Source: Bog-756 sp963753905
GTDB taxonomy: Bacteria; Actinomycetota; Acidimicrobiia; Acidimicrobiales; RAAP-2
Assembly (NCBI GenBank): GCA_963753905.1
Contig: CAVWDZ010000001.1
Span: 124,001-188,000 of the forward strand
Length of the DNA: 64,000 nucleotides
Reading direction: 5' to 3'
Below are positions 1 through 10,910 of this stretch, one piece after another; the first letter of the stretch is position 1; every line of letters starts with the position of its first letter. The translations under genes and the position numbers were made by a program. The notes under the pieces are model-generated. The model had not been told where the DNA came from, did not search any database, and worked only from the letters and a program-made list of their open reading frames with translations.

Positions 1-190
1 CGTTCTGGAACGCGCTGTAGGTGAGTGAGTTCGTGGTGGTCTTGTGCAGCAGGCTCGGGGCGACGATGACGGCGAGCACCGCCACCATGATCACCAGGTA
101 GATGACCATGCGGTTCCTGTTCGGCACGTCCTTCCCGGGTCCACCGGAGTCCGGCGGGCCGGTCGGGATGCTCGGCGATGGCGGGGTCAC
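1..190 (-). CDS. ftsH: FtsH-type membrane AAA+ metalloprotease, N-terminal fragment (cut by window edge)
   Basis: Only the first ~63 codons are present; the rest lies beyond the left edge. Reading the minus strand from the GTG at 190 gives a Pro/Ser/Gly-rich cytosolic tail (residues 1-25), one hydrophobic helix (about 28-47, MVIYLVIMVAVLAVIVAPSL), then a short polar segment ending TTTNSLTYSAFQN. That layout matches the N-terminus of FtsH proteases: tail, transmembrane helix, then the start of the extracytoplasmic domain with an S/T-Y-S-x-F motif. FtsH is an inner-membrane ATP-dependent zinc protease that degrades misfolded membrane and regulatory proteins. The AAA and HExxH parts are outside the window, so the call rests on the N-terminal pattern alone. 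The start codon is uncertain; a GAGG lies directly against the GTG. Confidence 0.65.
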   Translation of the reverse strand, partial: MTPPSPSIPTGPPDSGGPGKDVPNRNRMVIYLVIMVAVLAVIVAPSLLHKTTTNSLTYSAFQN

Positions 191-280
191 CTCATCATGC
201 TACGCGCCCGGGGCGACGGATGAGGCATCGCCAGCCCCCTCGCGGCCTGCCATCTGCGGTCCGGATCGGCTCTGTATCGT

Positions 281-1213
281 GTGGGGGTGACCGAGCGGCC
301 CGAACAGGCAGGGGAGGCCGCCACGGCCGCCGCCCCACCGGATCCGGGCCGGGCTCCGCAAGCCCCCTTCCCACCGGCGGCGGACGACCCGCACCCACCG
401 GAGAGCGCCGACGTCACCCTTGGCCGTCAGCTCGCGGCGGGTGCCGCCCCCGACTCGCGACCGGCGGCCTGGATGTGGCTGGTGTTCGCCGGCCTCGGCT
501 TCCTCGGCGGACAGGTCCTTGCGGCGCTGCTCGCCGTGGTGGCCGCGGCGCTCGGTGGTGACCTCCACTCGCTCTCGACCATCGCCACGCTGAATGAGCC
601 GCCGACCTGGTACATCGTCTCCACGTTGTGTGGCCTCTGGGGTGGGTTCGCCGGGGCGGCGTGGCTCGCGAGCTCGGTGCGGGGGACGGGGAGTGTGGTC
701 CGCGATCTCGGTCTGCGGTTCCGGTGGATCGACCTGGTCGGTGTGCCCATCGGGATCGGGGGGCAGTTCCTGGTGGCCCTCGTCTACGTGCCCATCGCCA
801 GCCACGTGCACAACTTCAATCAGCGGTTCGACGCCCCGAGCCAGCGCCTCACCGGGGGGTCGCACGGCACCGGGTACGCGGTCATCGTGGTCTGCACCGT
901 GATCGGTGCCCCCTTCTTCGAGGAGCTCTTCTTCCGGGGCGTCCTGCTCCGCTCGCTCGCCCGGTTGTTCGGAGACGTCGGACGCTGGGTTGGCCCTGCG
1001 CTTGCGATCGTGGTCAGCGGCGTGCTCTTCGGCCTGGCCCACGCCGAGTCGCTCCAGCTGCTCGGCCTTGCGCTCTTCGGGGTCATCCTCGGACTGGTCT
1101 CGTGGAGGACCGGACGCCTCGGCATGAACATGGTCGCCCACGCCACCTTCAACCTGATGGCCCTGGTCGCGGTGATCGCCCCCGCAACCCTCGGGTTGCG
1201 GTCCCTGATCTGA
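281..1213 (+). CDS. CPBP/CAAX-type intramembrane metalloprotease
   Basis: 310 aa. A Pro/Ala-rich cytosolic tail of about 60 residues is followed by some seven hydrophobic segments. The three CPBP family motifs are visible: EELFFRG near residue 212, FGLAH near 249-253, and HATFN near 285, which supply the glutamates, histidines and asparagine expected to hold the catalytic metal. Family members are prenyl-protein-type endopeptidases or bacteriocin-immunity-like membrane proteases; the substrate here is unknown. An alternative GTG at 287 gives a protein two residues shorter, and neither start has a convincing ribosome binding site. The gene ends one base before the start of the next gene, so it is probably co-transcribed with the large membrane protein downstream. 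Confidence 0.85.
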   Translation: MGVTERPEQAGEAATAAAPPDPGRAPQAPFPPAADDPHPPESADVTLGRQLAAGAAPDSRPAAWMWLVFAGLGFLGGQVLAALLAVVAAALGGDLHSLSTIATLNEPPTWYIVSTLCGLWGGFAGAAWLASSVRGTGSVVRDLGLRFRWIDLVGVPIGIGGQFLVALVYVPIASHVHNFNQRFDAPSQRLTGGSHGTGYAVIVVCTVIGAPFFEELFFRGVLLRSLARLFGDVGRWVGPALAIVVSGVLFGLAHAESLQLLGLALFGVILGLVSWRTGRLGMNMVAHATFNLMALVAVIAPATLGLRSLI

Positions 1214-1214
1214 G

Positions 1215-3710
1215 GTGACCTCTGACCTCACCGTCGCGCCGGACGTGTCCGCCGGCGCGGAGGTCGCCGGGGTCACGCGTGCCGAGCCGCGACCGGACCG
1301 CCCGCGGTGGCTGGCCTGGCTCACCCGGCCATCGAGGCGGCCGGCCCTCGCCAGCGCGGTCGCGGTGATCGGGGTGATCGTGGTGGCGCTCTGCCAGCTC
1401 CACCCCTCGCTGCTCCTGGCCAATACGACGACGGCCGGCGGCGACACCGGGGCGCACGTCGCACTCCCGGCCTTCCTCGAGAGCCACCTGCTCGTCCACG
1501 GCCGGCTGACCGGCTGGGATCCGAGCTGGTACGACGGCTTCCCGCTCTACACCTTCTACTTCCCGCTCCCCGGTCTGATCACCGTCCTCTTCAACGCGGT
1601 GATGCCCTACAACGTCGCCTTCAAGCTGGTCACGGTCCTCGGCACGCTCCTGTTGCCCGTCTGCGCCTGGGCGTTCGGGCGCCTGGCCGGGTTGCGCGAC
1701 CCCGGGCCCGGGTGTCTCGCGGCAGCGACCCTTCCCTTCCTCTTCGAGCCCAGCTTCTCGATCTACGGCGGCAATCTGCTCTCGACGCTCGCCGGCGAGT
1801 TCTCGTACTCCCTCTCCCTCTCGATCGCCCTGCTGTTCCTCGGGGTGGTGGCCGCCGGGCTGCGCACCGGCCGCTACCGCGGGCTCGCCGCGTTCCTGTT
1901 CGCGGTCACGTTGCTGTGCCACCTGATCCCGGCGCTGTTCGCCGCCGCCGGCGCGGCGGTCTGGCTCCTGCTCGACGCCGACCTCCCCCGGATGTTCCGC
2001 TCCCGGGCGCGGGCCGCCCGGCGTCGCTGGGGGCGGCGCGTGGTCTGGGCGGTGGTGGCCGGCGCGATCGGGGCCGGACTCACCGCGTGGTGGCTGATCC
2101 CCTTCGCGGTCGAGCAGCCCTACACGACCAACATGGGCTACACCAAGGTCTTCGGCTATCCCGGTCTGCTCTTCCCCGGGTCCTTCCGGTGGGTGCTGGC
2201 CGCCGACCTCCTGGCTCTCCTCGCCATGGTGATCCGCCGCAACCGGGTGGCCCTGTTCCTGGTCGTGATGGCCGCCCTCTCCGCAGCGGCGGTCATCCTC
2301 GACCCGGCCGGGAAGCTCTACAACGTCCGGTTCCTGCCGCTGTGGTTCCTCTGCCTCTACCTGCTGGCCGGCTACGCCGTGGCCGAAGTGACCGCCGCGG
2401 TTGCCCGCACGGTCCGGCGGCGGCGCCTCGAGCGCTGGGTGGTGGTCGTACGGGAGCGCCTGGTCACCGCCGATTCCCTGCACTGGGTCCCCGGGATGCG
2501 GATCAGCCGTTTCCGCCGCCCCGTCCCAGCGGCGGTGCCCGCGGGTGCGGTGGTGGGTCCGCTGATCGCCCTGGCCGCGGCGTGCCTGGCCGTCGTGCCG
2601 CCGCTGGTGCTGCCGGCCGCAACCCTGCAGCACATCGGGATCACCGTGGGAGCCGACCAGCCGAGCGCCTGGGCCGAGTGGAACTACAGCGGCTACCAGG
2701 GCAAGCCCGACTATCCCGAGTACCACGCGGTCATCCAGATGATGGCCTCGGTCGGTGCCGAGCAGGGCTGTGGCCAGGCAATGTGGGAGTACGACCCCTC
2801 GCTCAACCGGTTCGGCACCACCATGTCGTTGATGCTGCTTCCCTACTGGACCGGCGGCTGCATCGACTCCATGGAGGGCCTGCTCTTCGAGTCGGCCTCG
2901 TCGACCCCGTTCCACTTCCTCAACCAGAACGAGCTCTCCCCGGACCCGTCGGACGCGGTCGTCGGCCTGCCCTACGGCGGGCTCGACGTGCCGCTCGGCA
3001 TCGAGCACCTGCAGCTGATGGGAGTGCGTTACCTCCTGGCCTCCTCGACCACGGTGCAGGACGCCGCAGCCGCGGACCCGAACGCGACCCTGGTCGGGTC
3101 GACCGGCCCGTGGAGCACGACCTACAACGGCGCGTCGCTGGACACGACCTGGAAGGTCTACCGGATCTCCGATTCGGCGTTGGTCGAGCCGCTCGCGGCA
3201 CGACCGGTGGTGTGGAAGGGGGTCGGGGCCGCCCAGTCCAGCTGGTTGGCGCCCTCGGTCGCCTGGTACGACGACCCGACCCGATGGGGCGTGGTCCCTG
3301 CGGCCGACGGTCCGCTCGACTGGACCCGGGTCGCGGTCGGGGCCGCCGACCCGCCCGTCACGCCCGAGCCGGCGACGGTCGTCTCGGACGTCCAACAGTC
3401 CGACGGCGGCATCTCGTTCCACGTCGACCGGGTGGGCACGCCGGTCGAGGTCCGGGTCTCCTACTTCCCCAACTGGCACGCGTCGGGGGCGGAGGGACCG
3501 TACCGGGTGGCGCCCAACCTGATGGTGGTGGTCCCGACCGGTCACGACGTCGTCCTCAGCTACGGCCGTTCGCCCGCCGATGTCGTCGGCCAGCTCCTGA
3601 CCCTCGCCGCGGTGGTCGGCCTGGTGGTACTCGGCGTGTCTGCCCGGCGCCGGCGGCGGGCCCGCCGTGCCTCCGGTGCGGCTCCGGGGCTGGGGGCGCC
3701 CGCCGGGTGA
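1215..3710 (+). CDS. Large polytopic membrane protein, PTPS-related / GT-C-like family
   Basis: 831 aa with a dozen or so hydrophobic segments between about residues 45 and 480, a long extracytoplasmic region (about 480-790), and a final transmembrane helix followed by an Arg-rich tail. After the first helix it carries an acidic stretch, TAGGDTGAHVALP (about residues 72-84), of the sort seen at the catalytic Asp loop of GT-C glycosyltransferases. The overall shape matches actinobacterial proteins labelled 6-pyruvoyl-tetrahydropterin-synthase-related or YfhO-like. I infer a role in transfer of lipid-linked sugars to the cell envelope; the neighbouring phosphomannomutase and isomerase genes would suit that, but the reaction is not proven by sequence. 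GTG start directly after the upstream stop. Confidence 0.7.
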   Translation: MTSDLTVAPDVSAGAEVAGVTRAEPRPDRPRWLAWLTRPSRRPALASAVAVIGVIVVALCQLHPSLLLANTTTAGGDTGAHVALPAFLESHLLVHGRLTGWDPSWYDGFPLYTFYFPLPGLITVLFNAVMPYNVAFKLVTVLGTLLLPVCAWAFGRLAGLRDPGPGCLAAATLPFLFEPSFSIYGGNLLSTLAGEFSYSLSLSIALLFLGVVAAGLRTGRYRGLAAFLFAVTLLCHLIPALFAAAGAAVWLLLDADLPRMFRSRARAARRRWGRRVVWAVVAGAIGAGLTAWWLIPFAVEQPYTTNMGYTKVFGYPGLLFPGSFRWVLAADLLALLAMVIRRNRVALFLVVMAALSAAAVILDPAGKLYNVRFLPLWFLCLYLLAGYAVAEVTAAVARTVRRRRLERWVVVVRERLVTADSLHWVPGMRISRFRRPVPAAVPAGAVVGPLIALAAACLAVVPPLVLPAATLQHIGITVGADQPSAWAEWNYSGYQGKPDYPEYHAVIQMMASVGAEQGCGQAMWEYDPSLNRFGTTMSLMLLPYWTGGCIDSMEGLLFESASSTPFHFLNQNELSPDPSDAVVGLPYGGLDVPLGIEHLQLMGVRYLLASSTTVQDAAAADPNATLVGSTGPWSTTYNGASLDTTWKVYRISDSALVEPLAARPVVWKGVGAAQSSWLAPSVAWYDDPTRWGVVPAADGPLDWTRVAVGAADPPVTPEPATVVSDVQQSDGGISFHVDRVGTPVEVRVSYFPNWHASGAEGPYRVAPNLMVVVPTGHDVVLSYGRSPADVVGQLLTLAAVVGLVVLGVSARRRRRARRASGAAPGLGAPAG

Positions 3711-4354
3711 CCGGTCCCCTCGGGATGTTCCCGCTCTCGACGGTGCTCTTCCCACGCGCCGGCCTTCCGCTCCACGTCTTCGAGCAGCGCTACCGCGCCC
3801 TCATGGCCCACTGCCTCGACGGAGACGGCGACGGCGAATTCGGCGTGGTCCTCATCTCGCGCGGCTCGGAGGTGGGCGGGGGCGACCAGCGGGTGGATGT
3901 CGGCACGGCCGCCCGGATCGCCAACGTGGCGGAGCTCGACGACGGGCGTCTCCTGGTGGTCGCTACCGGGACGAGACGGATACGGGTGGAGCAGTGGCTG
4001 CCCGACGACCCCTACCCGCGGGCCGTGGTCGAGGACTTCCCCGAGCGACCGGGCGCAGAGGGGGGCGACGGCCCCGGTGGCGCGCTCGCATCGGCGGAGG
4101 GGTCGCTACGCCGGCTGCGTTCGCTCCTCTCCGAGCTCGGGGACGTACCGGCACTGCCTCCGGGCCTGCGGATCAGCGGCAGCCCCGAGGAGATCGGCTG
4201 GCAGCTCTGCGACATGGCGCCGCTCACCGTGCTCGACCTGCAGCGGCTGCTGTCGGCCGACGGGCTGAAGCCGCGGATGGACCTGCTCAGCTCGCTCTGC
4301 GACGCGATGGCGGACGACGTGATCGGCCTGCTCTCGGAGGCGGGCGGCGAGTAG
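3707..4354 (+). CDS. Stand-alone LON substrate-binding-domain protein
   Basis: 215 aa from a GTG that overlaps the upstream stop (GTGA arrangement), which favours this start over the ATG at 3725. The N-terminus, MFPLSTVLFPRAGLPLHVFE, then RYRALMAHCL, is the classic opening of the Lon protease N-terminal (LAN/PUA-like) domain, and a helical C-terminal half (about 115-215) completes the domain. No AAA ATPase or Ser-Lys protease domain follows, so this is a single-domain member. Such proteins occur widely in Actinobacteria and are thought to bind unfolded protein segments or act as adaptors; the function is not established. Confidence 0.85.
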   Translation: MTGPLGMFPLSTVLFPRAGLPLHVFEQRYRALMAHCLDGDGDGEFGVVLISRGSEVGGGDQRVDVGTAARIANVAELDDGRLLVVATGTRRIRVEQWLPDDPYPRAVVEDFPERPGAEGGDGPGGALASAEGSLRRLRSLLSELGDVPALPPGLRISGSPEEIGWQLCDMAPLTVLDLQRLLSADGLKPRMDLLSSLCDAMADDVIGLLSEAGGE

Positions 4355-4414
4355 TCCGTTCCGCCGGTCCGTTCACCGACGGGGGTCTGACCGACACCAT
4401 AGGATGGCCCGGCC

Positions 4415-5806
4415 ATGCCCTCCCTCTCCCAGGTCTTCAAGGCCTACGACATCCGCGGCATCGTCCCAGACGAGCTCAATGCCCTCCAGTTCCGGGCCGT
4501 GGGCATCGCTGCGGCCCGGTTCACCGGTGCGGACACCTTCCTCGTGGCCCGGGACATGCGCGAGTCGGGGGTGGAGCTGTCGGCGGCATTCTCCCTCGGG
4601 GTGCGCAGCGAAGGCACGACCGTGGTCGATCTCGGCCTGGGCTCGACCGATCTGCTCTACTACGCGGCCGGCAGCCTGGACGCGCCGGGCGCGATGTTCA
4701 CCGCTTCCCACAACCCGGCCCGGTACAACGGGCTCAAACTCTGCCAGTCGGGCGCCCGTCCGATCGGCCGGGACACGGGGTTGGACGAGATCCAGGCCAC
4801 GGCGGAGTCGCTCCTCGAGGACTGGGCGCACGCCGGACCACCCGAACTGGACCCCGGCAGGCTCGGGGCCCTCGAGCAGCGCTCGGTGCTCGCTGCCTAC
4901 GCCGACCACGTCCGCTCCTTCGTCGACCTCGACGCGCTCCTCCCGCTGAGGGTGGTCGCCGACACGGCCAACGGGATGGGGGGCCTGGTGGTCCCCGAGG
5001 TCTTCGCAGGCCTTCCCTTCGAGGTCGAGCTGCTCTATCCCGAGCTCGACGGGAACTTCCCCAATCACCCCGCCGATCCGATCCAGCCGGAGAACCTGGT
5101 CGACCTCCGACGCCTGGTGCTCGAGCGCGGCGCCGACCTCGGCCTCGCCTTCGACGGGGACGCCGACCGGGTCTTCCTGGTCGACGAGCAGGCCGAGCCG
5201 GTCTCGGGTTCGCTCACGACCGCACTGGTGGCCTCGTCCCTGCTCGACAAGTACCCCGGCTCCACGGTGCTCTACAACTGCATCTGCTCGCGGGTGGTGC
5301 CCGAGGTCATCGCCGAGAAGGGTGGTGTGGGCATCCGCACCAAGGTCGGTCACAGCTTCATCAAGCAGGTCATGGTCGACACCGGTGCGGTCTTCGGTGG
5401 CGAGCACTCGGGTCACTACTACTTCCGGGACAACTACCGGGCCGACTCGGGGATCATCGCGGCCATGGTCGTCCTCGAGCTGCTGAGCGTGACCGGGAAG
5501 CCGCTCTCGGAGCTGCTGGCCCCGTTCGAGCGCTACACCGCTTCAGGCGAGATCAACACCGTGGTCGACGACCCGGCCGGCACCGTCGAGCTGCTGGCCG
5601 CCGTGGTGGAGTCCGCCGGGGGCGCGCTGGGTACGGCCGATCGCCTGGACGGGCTCACGGTGGACCGCGGTGACTGGTGGTACAACCTTCGTCCGTCGAA
5701 CACCGAGCCGCTGCTGCGCCTCAACGTCGAGGCACCCGACGAGGCCTCGTGCGCCGCCGGGGTCGCCGAGGTCGAGGCCGCGATCGCCGGCGTGCTCGGG
5801 GCCTGA
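4415..5806 (+). CDS. manB: Phosphomannomutase / phosphoglucomutase
   Basis: 463 aa, normal length for the alpha-D-phosphohexomutase family. It opens with FKAYDIRGIVPDELN. The catalytic phosphoserine loop TASHNP is near residue 97, the metal-binding loop DGDADR near 247, the sugar-binding loop GEHSGH near 329, and the phosphate-binding loop RPSNTEP near 426. It interconverts mannose-6-phosphate and mannose-1-phosphate (and possibly the glucose pair), feeding GDP-mannose for glycolipids and polysaccharides. A Trm112-like gene and a SIS-domain phosphohexose isomerase follow closely; the three form a sugar-phosphate operon of a type common in Actinobacteria. Confidence 0.93.
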   Translation: MPSLSQVFKAYDIRGIVPDELNALQFRAVGIAAARFTGADTFLVARDMRESGVELSAAFSLGVRSEGTTVVDLGLGSTDLLYYAAGSLDAPGAMFTASHNPARYNGLKLCQSGARPIGRDTGLDEIQATAESLLEDWAHAGPPELDPGRLGALEQRSVLAAYADHVRSFVDLDALLPLRVVADTANGMGGLVVPEVFAGLPFEVELLYPELDGNFPNHPADPIQPENLVDLRRLVLERGADLGLAFDGDADRVFLVDEQAEPVSGSLTTALVASSLLDKYPGSTVLYNCICSRVVPEVIAEKGGVGIRTKVGHSFIKQVMVDTGAVFGGEHSGHYYFRDNYRADSGIIAAMVVLELLSVTGKPLSELLAPFERYTASGEINTVVDDPAGTVELLAAVVESAGGALGTADRLDGLTVDRGDWWYNLRPSNTEPLLRLNVEAPDEASCAAGVAEVEAAIAGVLGA

Positions 5807-5892
5807 CCGCCGTGCCACGCCCTCCGGGCGAGCAGCCGCCACGCACCGCTGTCGAACCCCGGAGAAGCGCACCACCGAGAGAGGAACGCCCG

Positions 5893-6138
5893 ATGACGCT
5901 CGACCCGCTGCTGATCGAGGTGCTCGCCTGCCCCGAGGACAAGGGCCCGCTGCTCTACTTTGCCGACGAGGACCTGCTCTACAACCCGCGCCTGCGGCGC
6001 GCCTACGCGGTGCGCGACGGCATCCCGGTGATGCTCGTCGACGAGGCGACCGCCGTCGACGAGCGTGAGCACGAGCGGCTGACCGCCTTGGCTGCGGCCG
6101 GCGGGGCCACCGAGACGAGCAGGAGCGAGCCGGCATGA
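5893..6138 (+). CDS. Trm112-like small protein, degenerate zinc ribbon
   Basis: 81 aa. The core, LIEVLACPEDKGPLLY near residues 6-21 followed by YAVRDGIPVMLVDEA, is the Trm112/YcaR family signature. Canonical members carry CPxC plus one or two later cysteines; here only the first cysteine remains, so zinc binding is doubtful. A purine-rich GAGAGGAACG precedes the ATG. The stop overlaps the start of the isomerase gene (ATGA), indicating translational coupling. In yeast and some bacteria Trm112 proteins activate methyltransferases; the constant linkage to phosphomannomutase in Actinobacteria suggests a different, unresolved role here. Confidence 0.85.
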   Translation: MTLDPLLIEVLACPEDKGPLLYFADEDLLYNPRLRRAYAVRDGIPVMLVDEATAVDEREHERLTALAAAGGATETSRSEPA

Positions 6139-7184
6139 GCGTGCGCACCCCTCCGGTGGACACCCTCGACATGTGGGGCGCCACCATGGCCCTCCCCGAG
6201 CAGGTGGCCGACGCGGTGAGCGCCACCCGCGAGGTCGGTGATCTACCCGCTCAGGACCAGGTCGAAAACGTGGTGGTCCTCGGCATGGGCGGCAGTGGCA
6301 TCGCCGGCGACGTCCTGGCGGCTGCGGCGGCCCCCTTCATGGCGGTGCCGGTCGCGGTCGTCAAGGGGTACGTGCCCCCCGACTACGTCGGCACCGGGTC
6401 GCTGGTCTTCGCCGTCTCCTTCTCGGGCAACACCGAGGAGACGCTCGAGGCGGCCGCCGCCGCCTACGAGGCCGGTGCGTCGCTCGTCGTGGTGGCCGGG
6501 GGAGGCGAGCTGGTGCGCCTGGCCGGTGAGTGGAACGTGCCCGTGGTTCCGGTCCCGACCGACATCCCCCAGCCCAGGGCTGCCCTCGGGGCGATGGCCG
6601 TCCCACCGTTGGTGCTGCTCGAGGCCATCGGGCTCTTCCCGGGAGCGGTGCAGTGGGTGCTCCAGGCCGTCGACCAGCTGCGGCGCCGCAGGGACGAGCT
6701 GGCCCGCCCCGGCAGCACCGCGGAGCAGGTGGCTCACCGGATCGGCCGCACCATCCCCCTCGTCCACAGCTCGCAGGATCTCGGCAGGGCCGCCGCCCTG
6801 CGGTGGAAGGCGCAGATCAACGAGAACGCCAAGTGCCCGGCATTCTGGAACCTCCATCCGGAGCTCTGCCACAACGAGCTGGCCGGGTGGGGGCAGCACG
6901 GGGACGTCACCCGCCAGATCCTGACCCTGGTCAATCTCCGCCACGATGCCGAGCACCCCCAGGTCAGCAGGCGGTTCGACCTGGCTGTCGAGGTCCTGCG
7001 CGAGGTGATGGCCGACGTGATCGAGGTCCGGGCCGCGGGGGAGGGGGACCTCGCCCAGCTGCTCGACCTGGCCCTCATCGGGGACGTGGTCTCCTTGCAC
7101 ATGGCCGCCAACGAAGGGATCGACCCCGGTCCGATCCCGGTCCTCGACGAGGTCAAGCGCGACCTGACGGCCGGCACCCGCTGA
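6135..7184 (+). CDS. SIS-domain phosphoglucose/phosphomannose isomerase
   Basis: 349 aa. Two sugar-isomerase (SIS) modules: the first has GMGGSGIAGD near residue 50 and SFSGNTEET near 95, which bind the sugar phosphate; the C-terminal half contains KAQINENAKCPAFW (near 225-240) and ELCHNELAGW, typical of bifunctional PGI/PMI proteins. It interconverts fructose-6-phosphate with glucose-6-phosphate and mannose-6-phosphate, supplying substrate to the phosphomannomutase encoded just upstream. The start overlaps the Trm112-like stop by four bases. It could be a TobH-like non-catalytic relative; the conserved Glu and His regions argue for an active enzyme. Confidence 0.85.
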   Translation: MSVRTPPVDTLDMWGATMALPEQVADAVSATREVGDLPAQDQVENVVVLGMGGSGIAGDVLAAAAAPFMAVPVAVVKGYVPPDYVGTGSLVFAVSFSGNTEETLEAAAAAYEAGASLVVVAGGGELVRLAGEWNVPVVPVPTDIPQPRAALGAMAVPPLVLLEAIGLFPGAVQWVLQAVDQLRRRRDELARPGSTAEQVAHRIGRTIPLVHSSQDLGRAAALRWKAQINENAKCPAFWNLHPELCHNELAGWGQHGDVTRQILTLVNLRHDAEHPQVSRRFDLAVEVLREVMADVIEVRAAGEGDLAQLLDLALIGDVVSLHMAANEGIDPGPIPVLDEVKRDLTAGTR

Positions 7185-7298
7185 CCTGGCCGGGGCTGTC
7201 GCCGGCACCGCCCTGGCGCCTGTTTCGGCACGGTGACGACCGGGTGGCGACCGTGTGAACTCGCAGTCGGAACCCTGGCCGTGGCGCACGGCCGGGCG

Positions 7299-7304
7299 TA
7301 CACT
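7299..7304 (+). promoter_or_regulatory. Possible -10 element ahead of the structured leader
   Basis: TACACT lies about seven bases before the first conserved-looking base of the putative RNA at 7311. No good -35 match is visible at the right distance, so this is tentative. Confidence 0.3.
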
Positions 7305-7310
7305 CCAACG

Positions 7311-7470
7311 GTGAGCAGCGTGCGGGTCTGTGGTTGCAAGTCGATGCCAGTCGCAGGCGAAACGACCCACGTAAGGCAACTTCTCGTTGCTGAGCATGGT
7401 GCGGCTTAGGAGTCAGTCCTGCCCGTGGCGTCCCCGGCTCTCGGGGGCGGGCGGAGAGGGGATGACGCGT
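7311..7470 (+). ncRNA. raiA-motif-like structured noncoding RNA upstream of the hibernation factor
   Basis: The 519-base gap between the isomerase and the hibernation-factor gene contains no credible coding frame but is rich in short complementary helices: GCAAC at 7376-7380 with GTTGC at 7386-7390 (loop TTCTC), CCACG at 7367-7371 with CGTGG at 7424-7428 enclosing it, AGGA at 7408-7411 with TCCT at 7417-7420, CCCCG at 7432-7436 with CGGGG at 7442-7446, and GGGTC at 7324-7328 with GACCC at 7364-7368. Position and nested architecture fit the raiA RNA motif, a structured RNA known upstream of raiA/hpf genes in Firmicutes and Actinobacteria. The identity is inferred from context, hairpins and general resemblance; the 3' boundary is approximate. 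Confidence 0.6.
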
Positions 7471-7703
7471 GCCCTCAGTGGTCCCGCAGGGTGGCGGCCG
7501 GCAACGGCCCCCGCCGCCGGGGTCCGGCCGTGACTCTCCCGGCAGGCGAGTGTGGGGTCAAAGACCAGGTCAGCCGCACGCCGCTCACGAACCACCCCAT
7601 CACCGCTACCCACAGCACCGCACGACAGCCGACGACGCGACAAGGAGGTCCGGACAGCCGTAGCCGCAGCATCCCGTGAACGCACAGCCGAGGAGGCGAA
7701 CCA
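7471..7703 (+). other. Leader between the structured RNA and the hibernation-factor gene
   Basis: About 230 bases with no recognisable gene. GC-rich inverted segments lie around 7490-7530 (GGCGGCCGGC followed by GGCCCCCGCCGCC), which could act as the 3' end of the RNA or an attenuator. A good ribosome binding site, GAGGAGGCG, sits before the GTG at 7704. Confidence 0.4.
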
Positions 7704-8066
7704 GTGGACGTGGTCATCACGCATGGCAGGAACATCGTGTCCGACGAAGTACGGGCCCTGACCGAGGAGAAGCTGCTCCGGATCGGTCGGCACTGTCCCA
7801 GCCTCGACCGTGTGGAGGTCCACTTCTCCGAGGAGCACAACCCGAGGATCTCGGACCGCGAGTGCTGCGAGGTGATCATGAGCGGCCACGGCCGGACCGT
7901 CCGGGCCCACGCCTCCGCCAGGGTGCCCCTGGTCGCGGTCGACCTGGTGGTCGAAAAGCTGCAGCACCAGCTCGAGAAGACCAAGGGCCGCGTGGTCGGG
8001 CGGTCCCAGCCGCGTCACCGGCCGACCAGCACGGTCACCCTCTACGAGCGGGTGCGTACCGCCTGA
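7704..8066 (+). CDS. hpf: Ribosome hibernation promoting factor, short form (S30AE/RaiA family)
   Basis: 120 aa from a GTG preceded by GAGGAGGCGAACCA. The whole protein is one S30AE (beta-alpha-beta-beta-beta-alpha) domain: MDVVITHGRNIVSDEVRAL, then VEVHFSEEHNP and a basic helix LVVEKLQHQLEKTKGR. It binds the decoding centre of the 30S subunit and shuts down translation in stationary phase or stress. It lacks the ~60-residue C-terminal domain that dimerises ribosomes in the long-form HPF common in Actinobacteria. A structured RNA leader lies upstream and secA 77 bases downstream, the usual actinobacterial neighbourhood. Confidence 0.9.
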   Translation: MDVVITHGRNIVSDEVRALTEEKLLRIGRHCPSLDRVEVHFSEEHNPRISDRECCEVIMSGHGRTVRAHASARVPLVAVDLVVEKLQHQLEKTKGRVVGRSQPRHRPTSTVTLYERVRTA

Positions 8067-8143
8067 CCGCGCCCGCGGCCGGCCCTGCCGTGGAGGTGCC
8101 GCCGAGGCGGTGGCTGTGCCCCCGACGGTAGAGTGTTGGTCCC

Positions 8144-10909
<2,766 letters not shown>

Positions 10910-10910
10910 G

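Noticed and set aside
1149..3755. An 868-codon minus-strand open frame opposite the large membrane protein
   Set aside because: Low-complexity Arg/Gly/Glu/His-rich product with no domains; it is the shadow of the membrane-protein gene.
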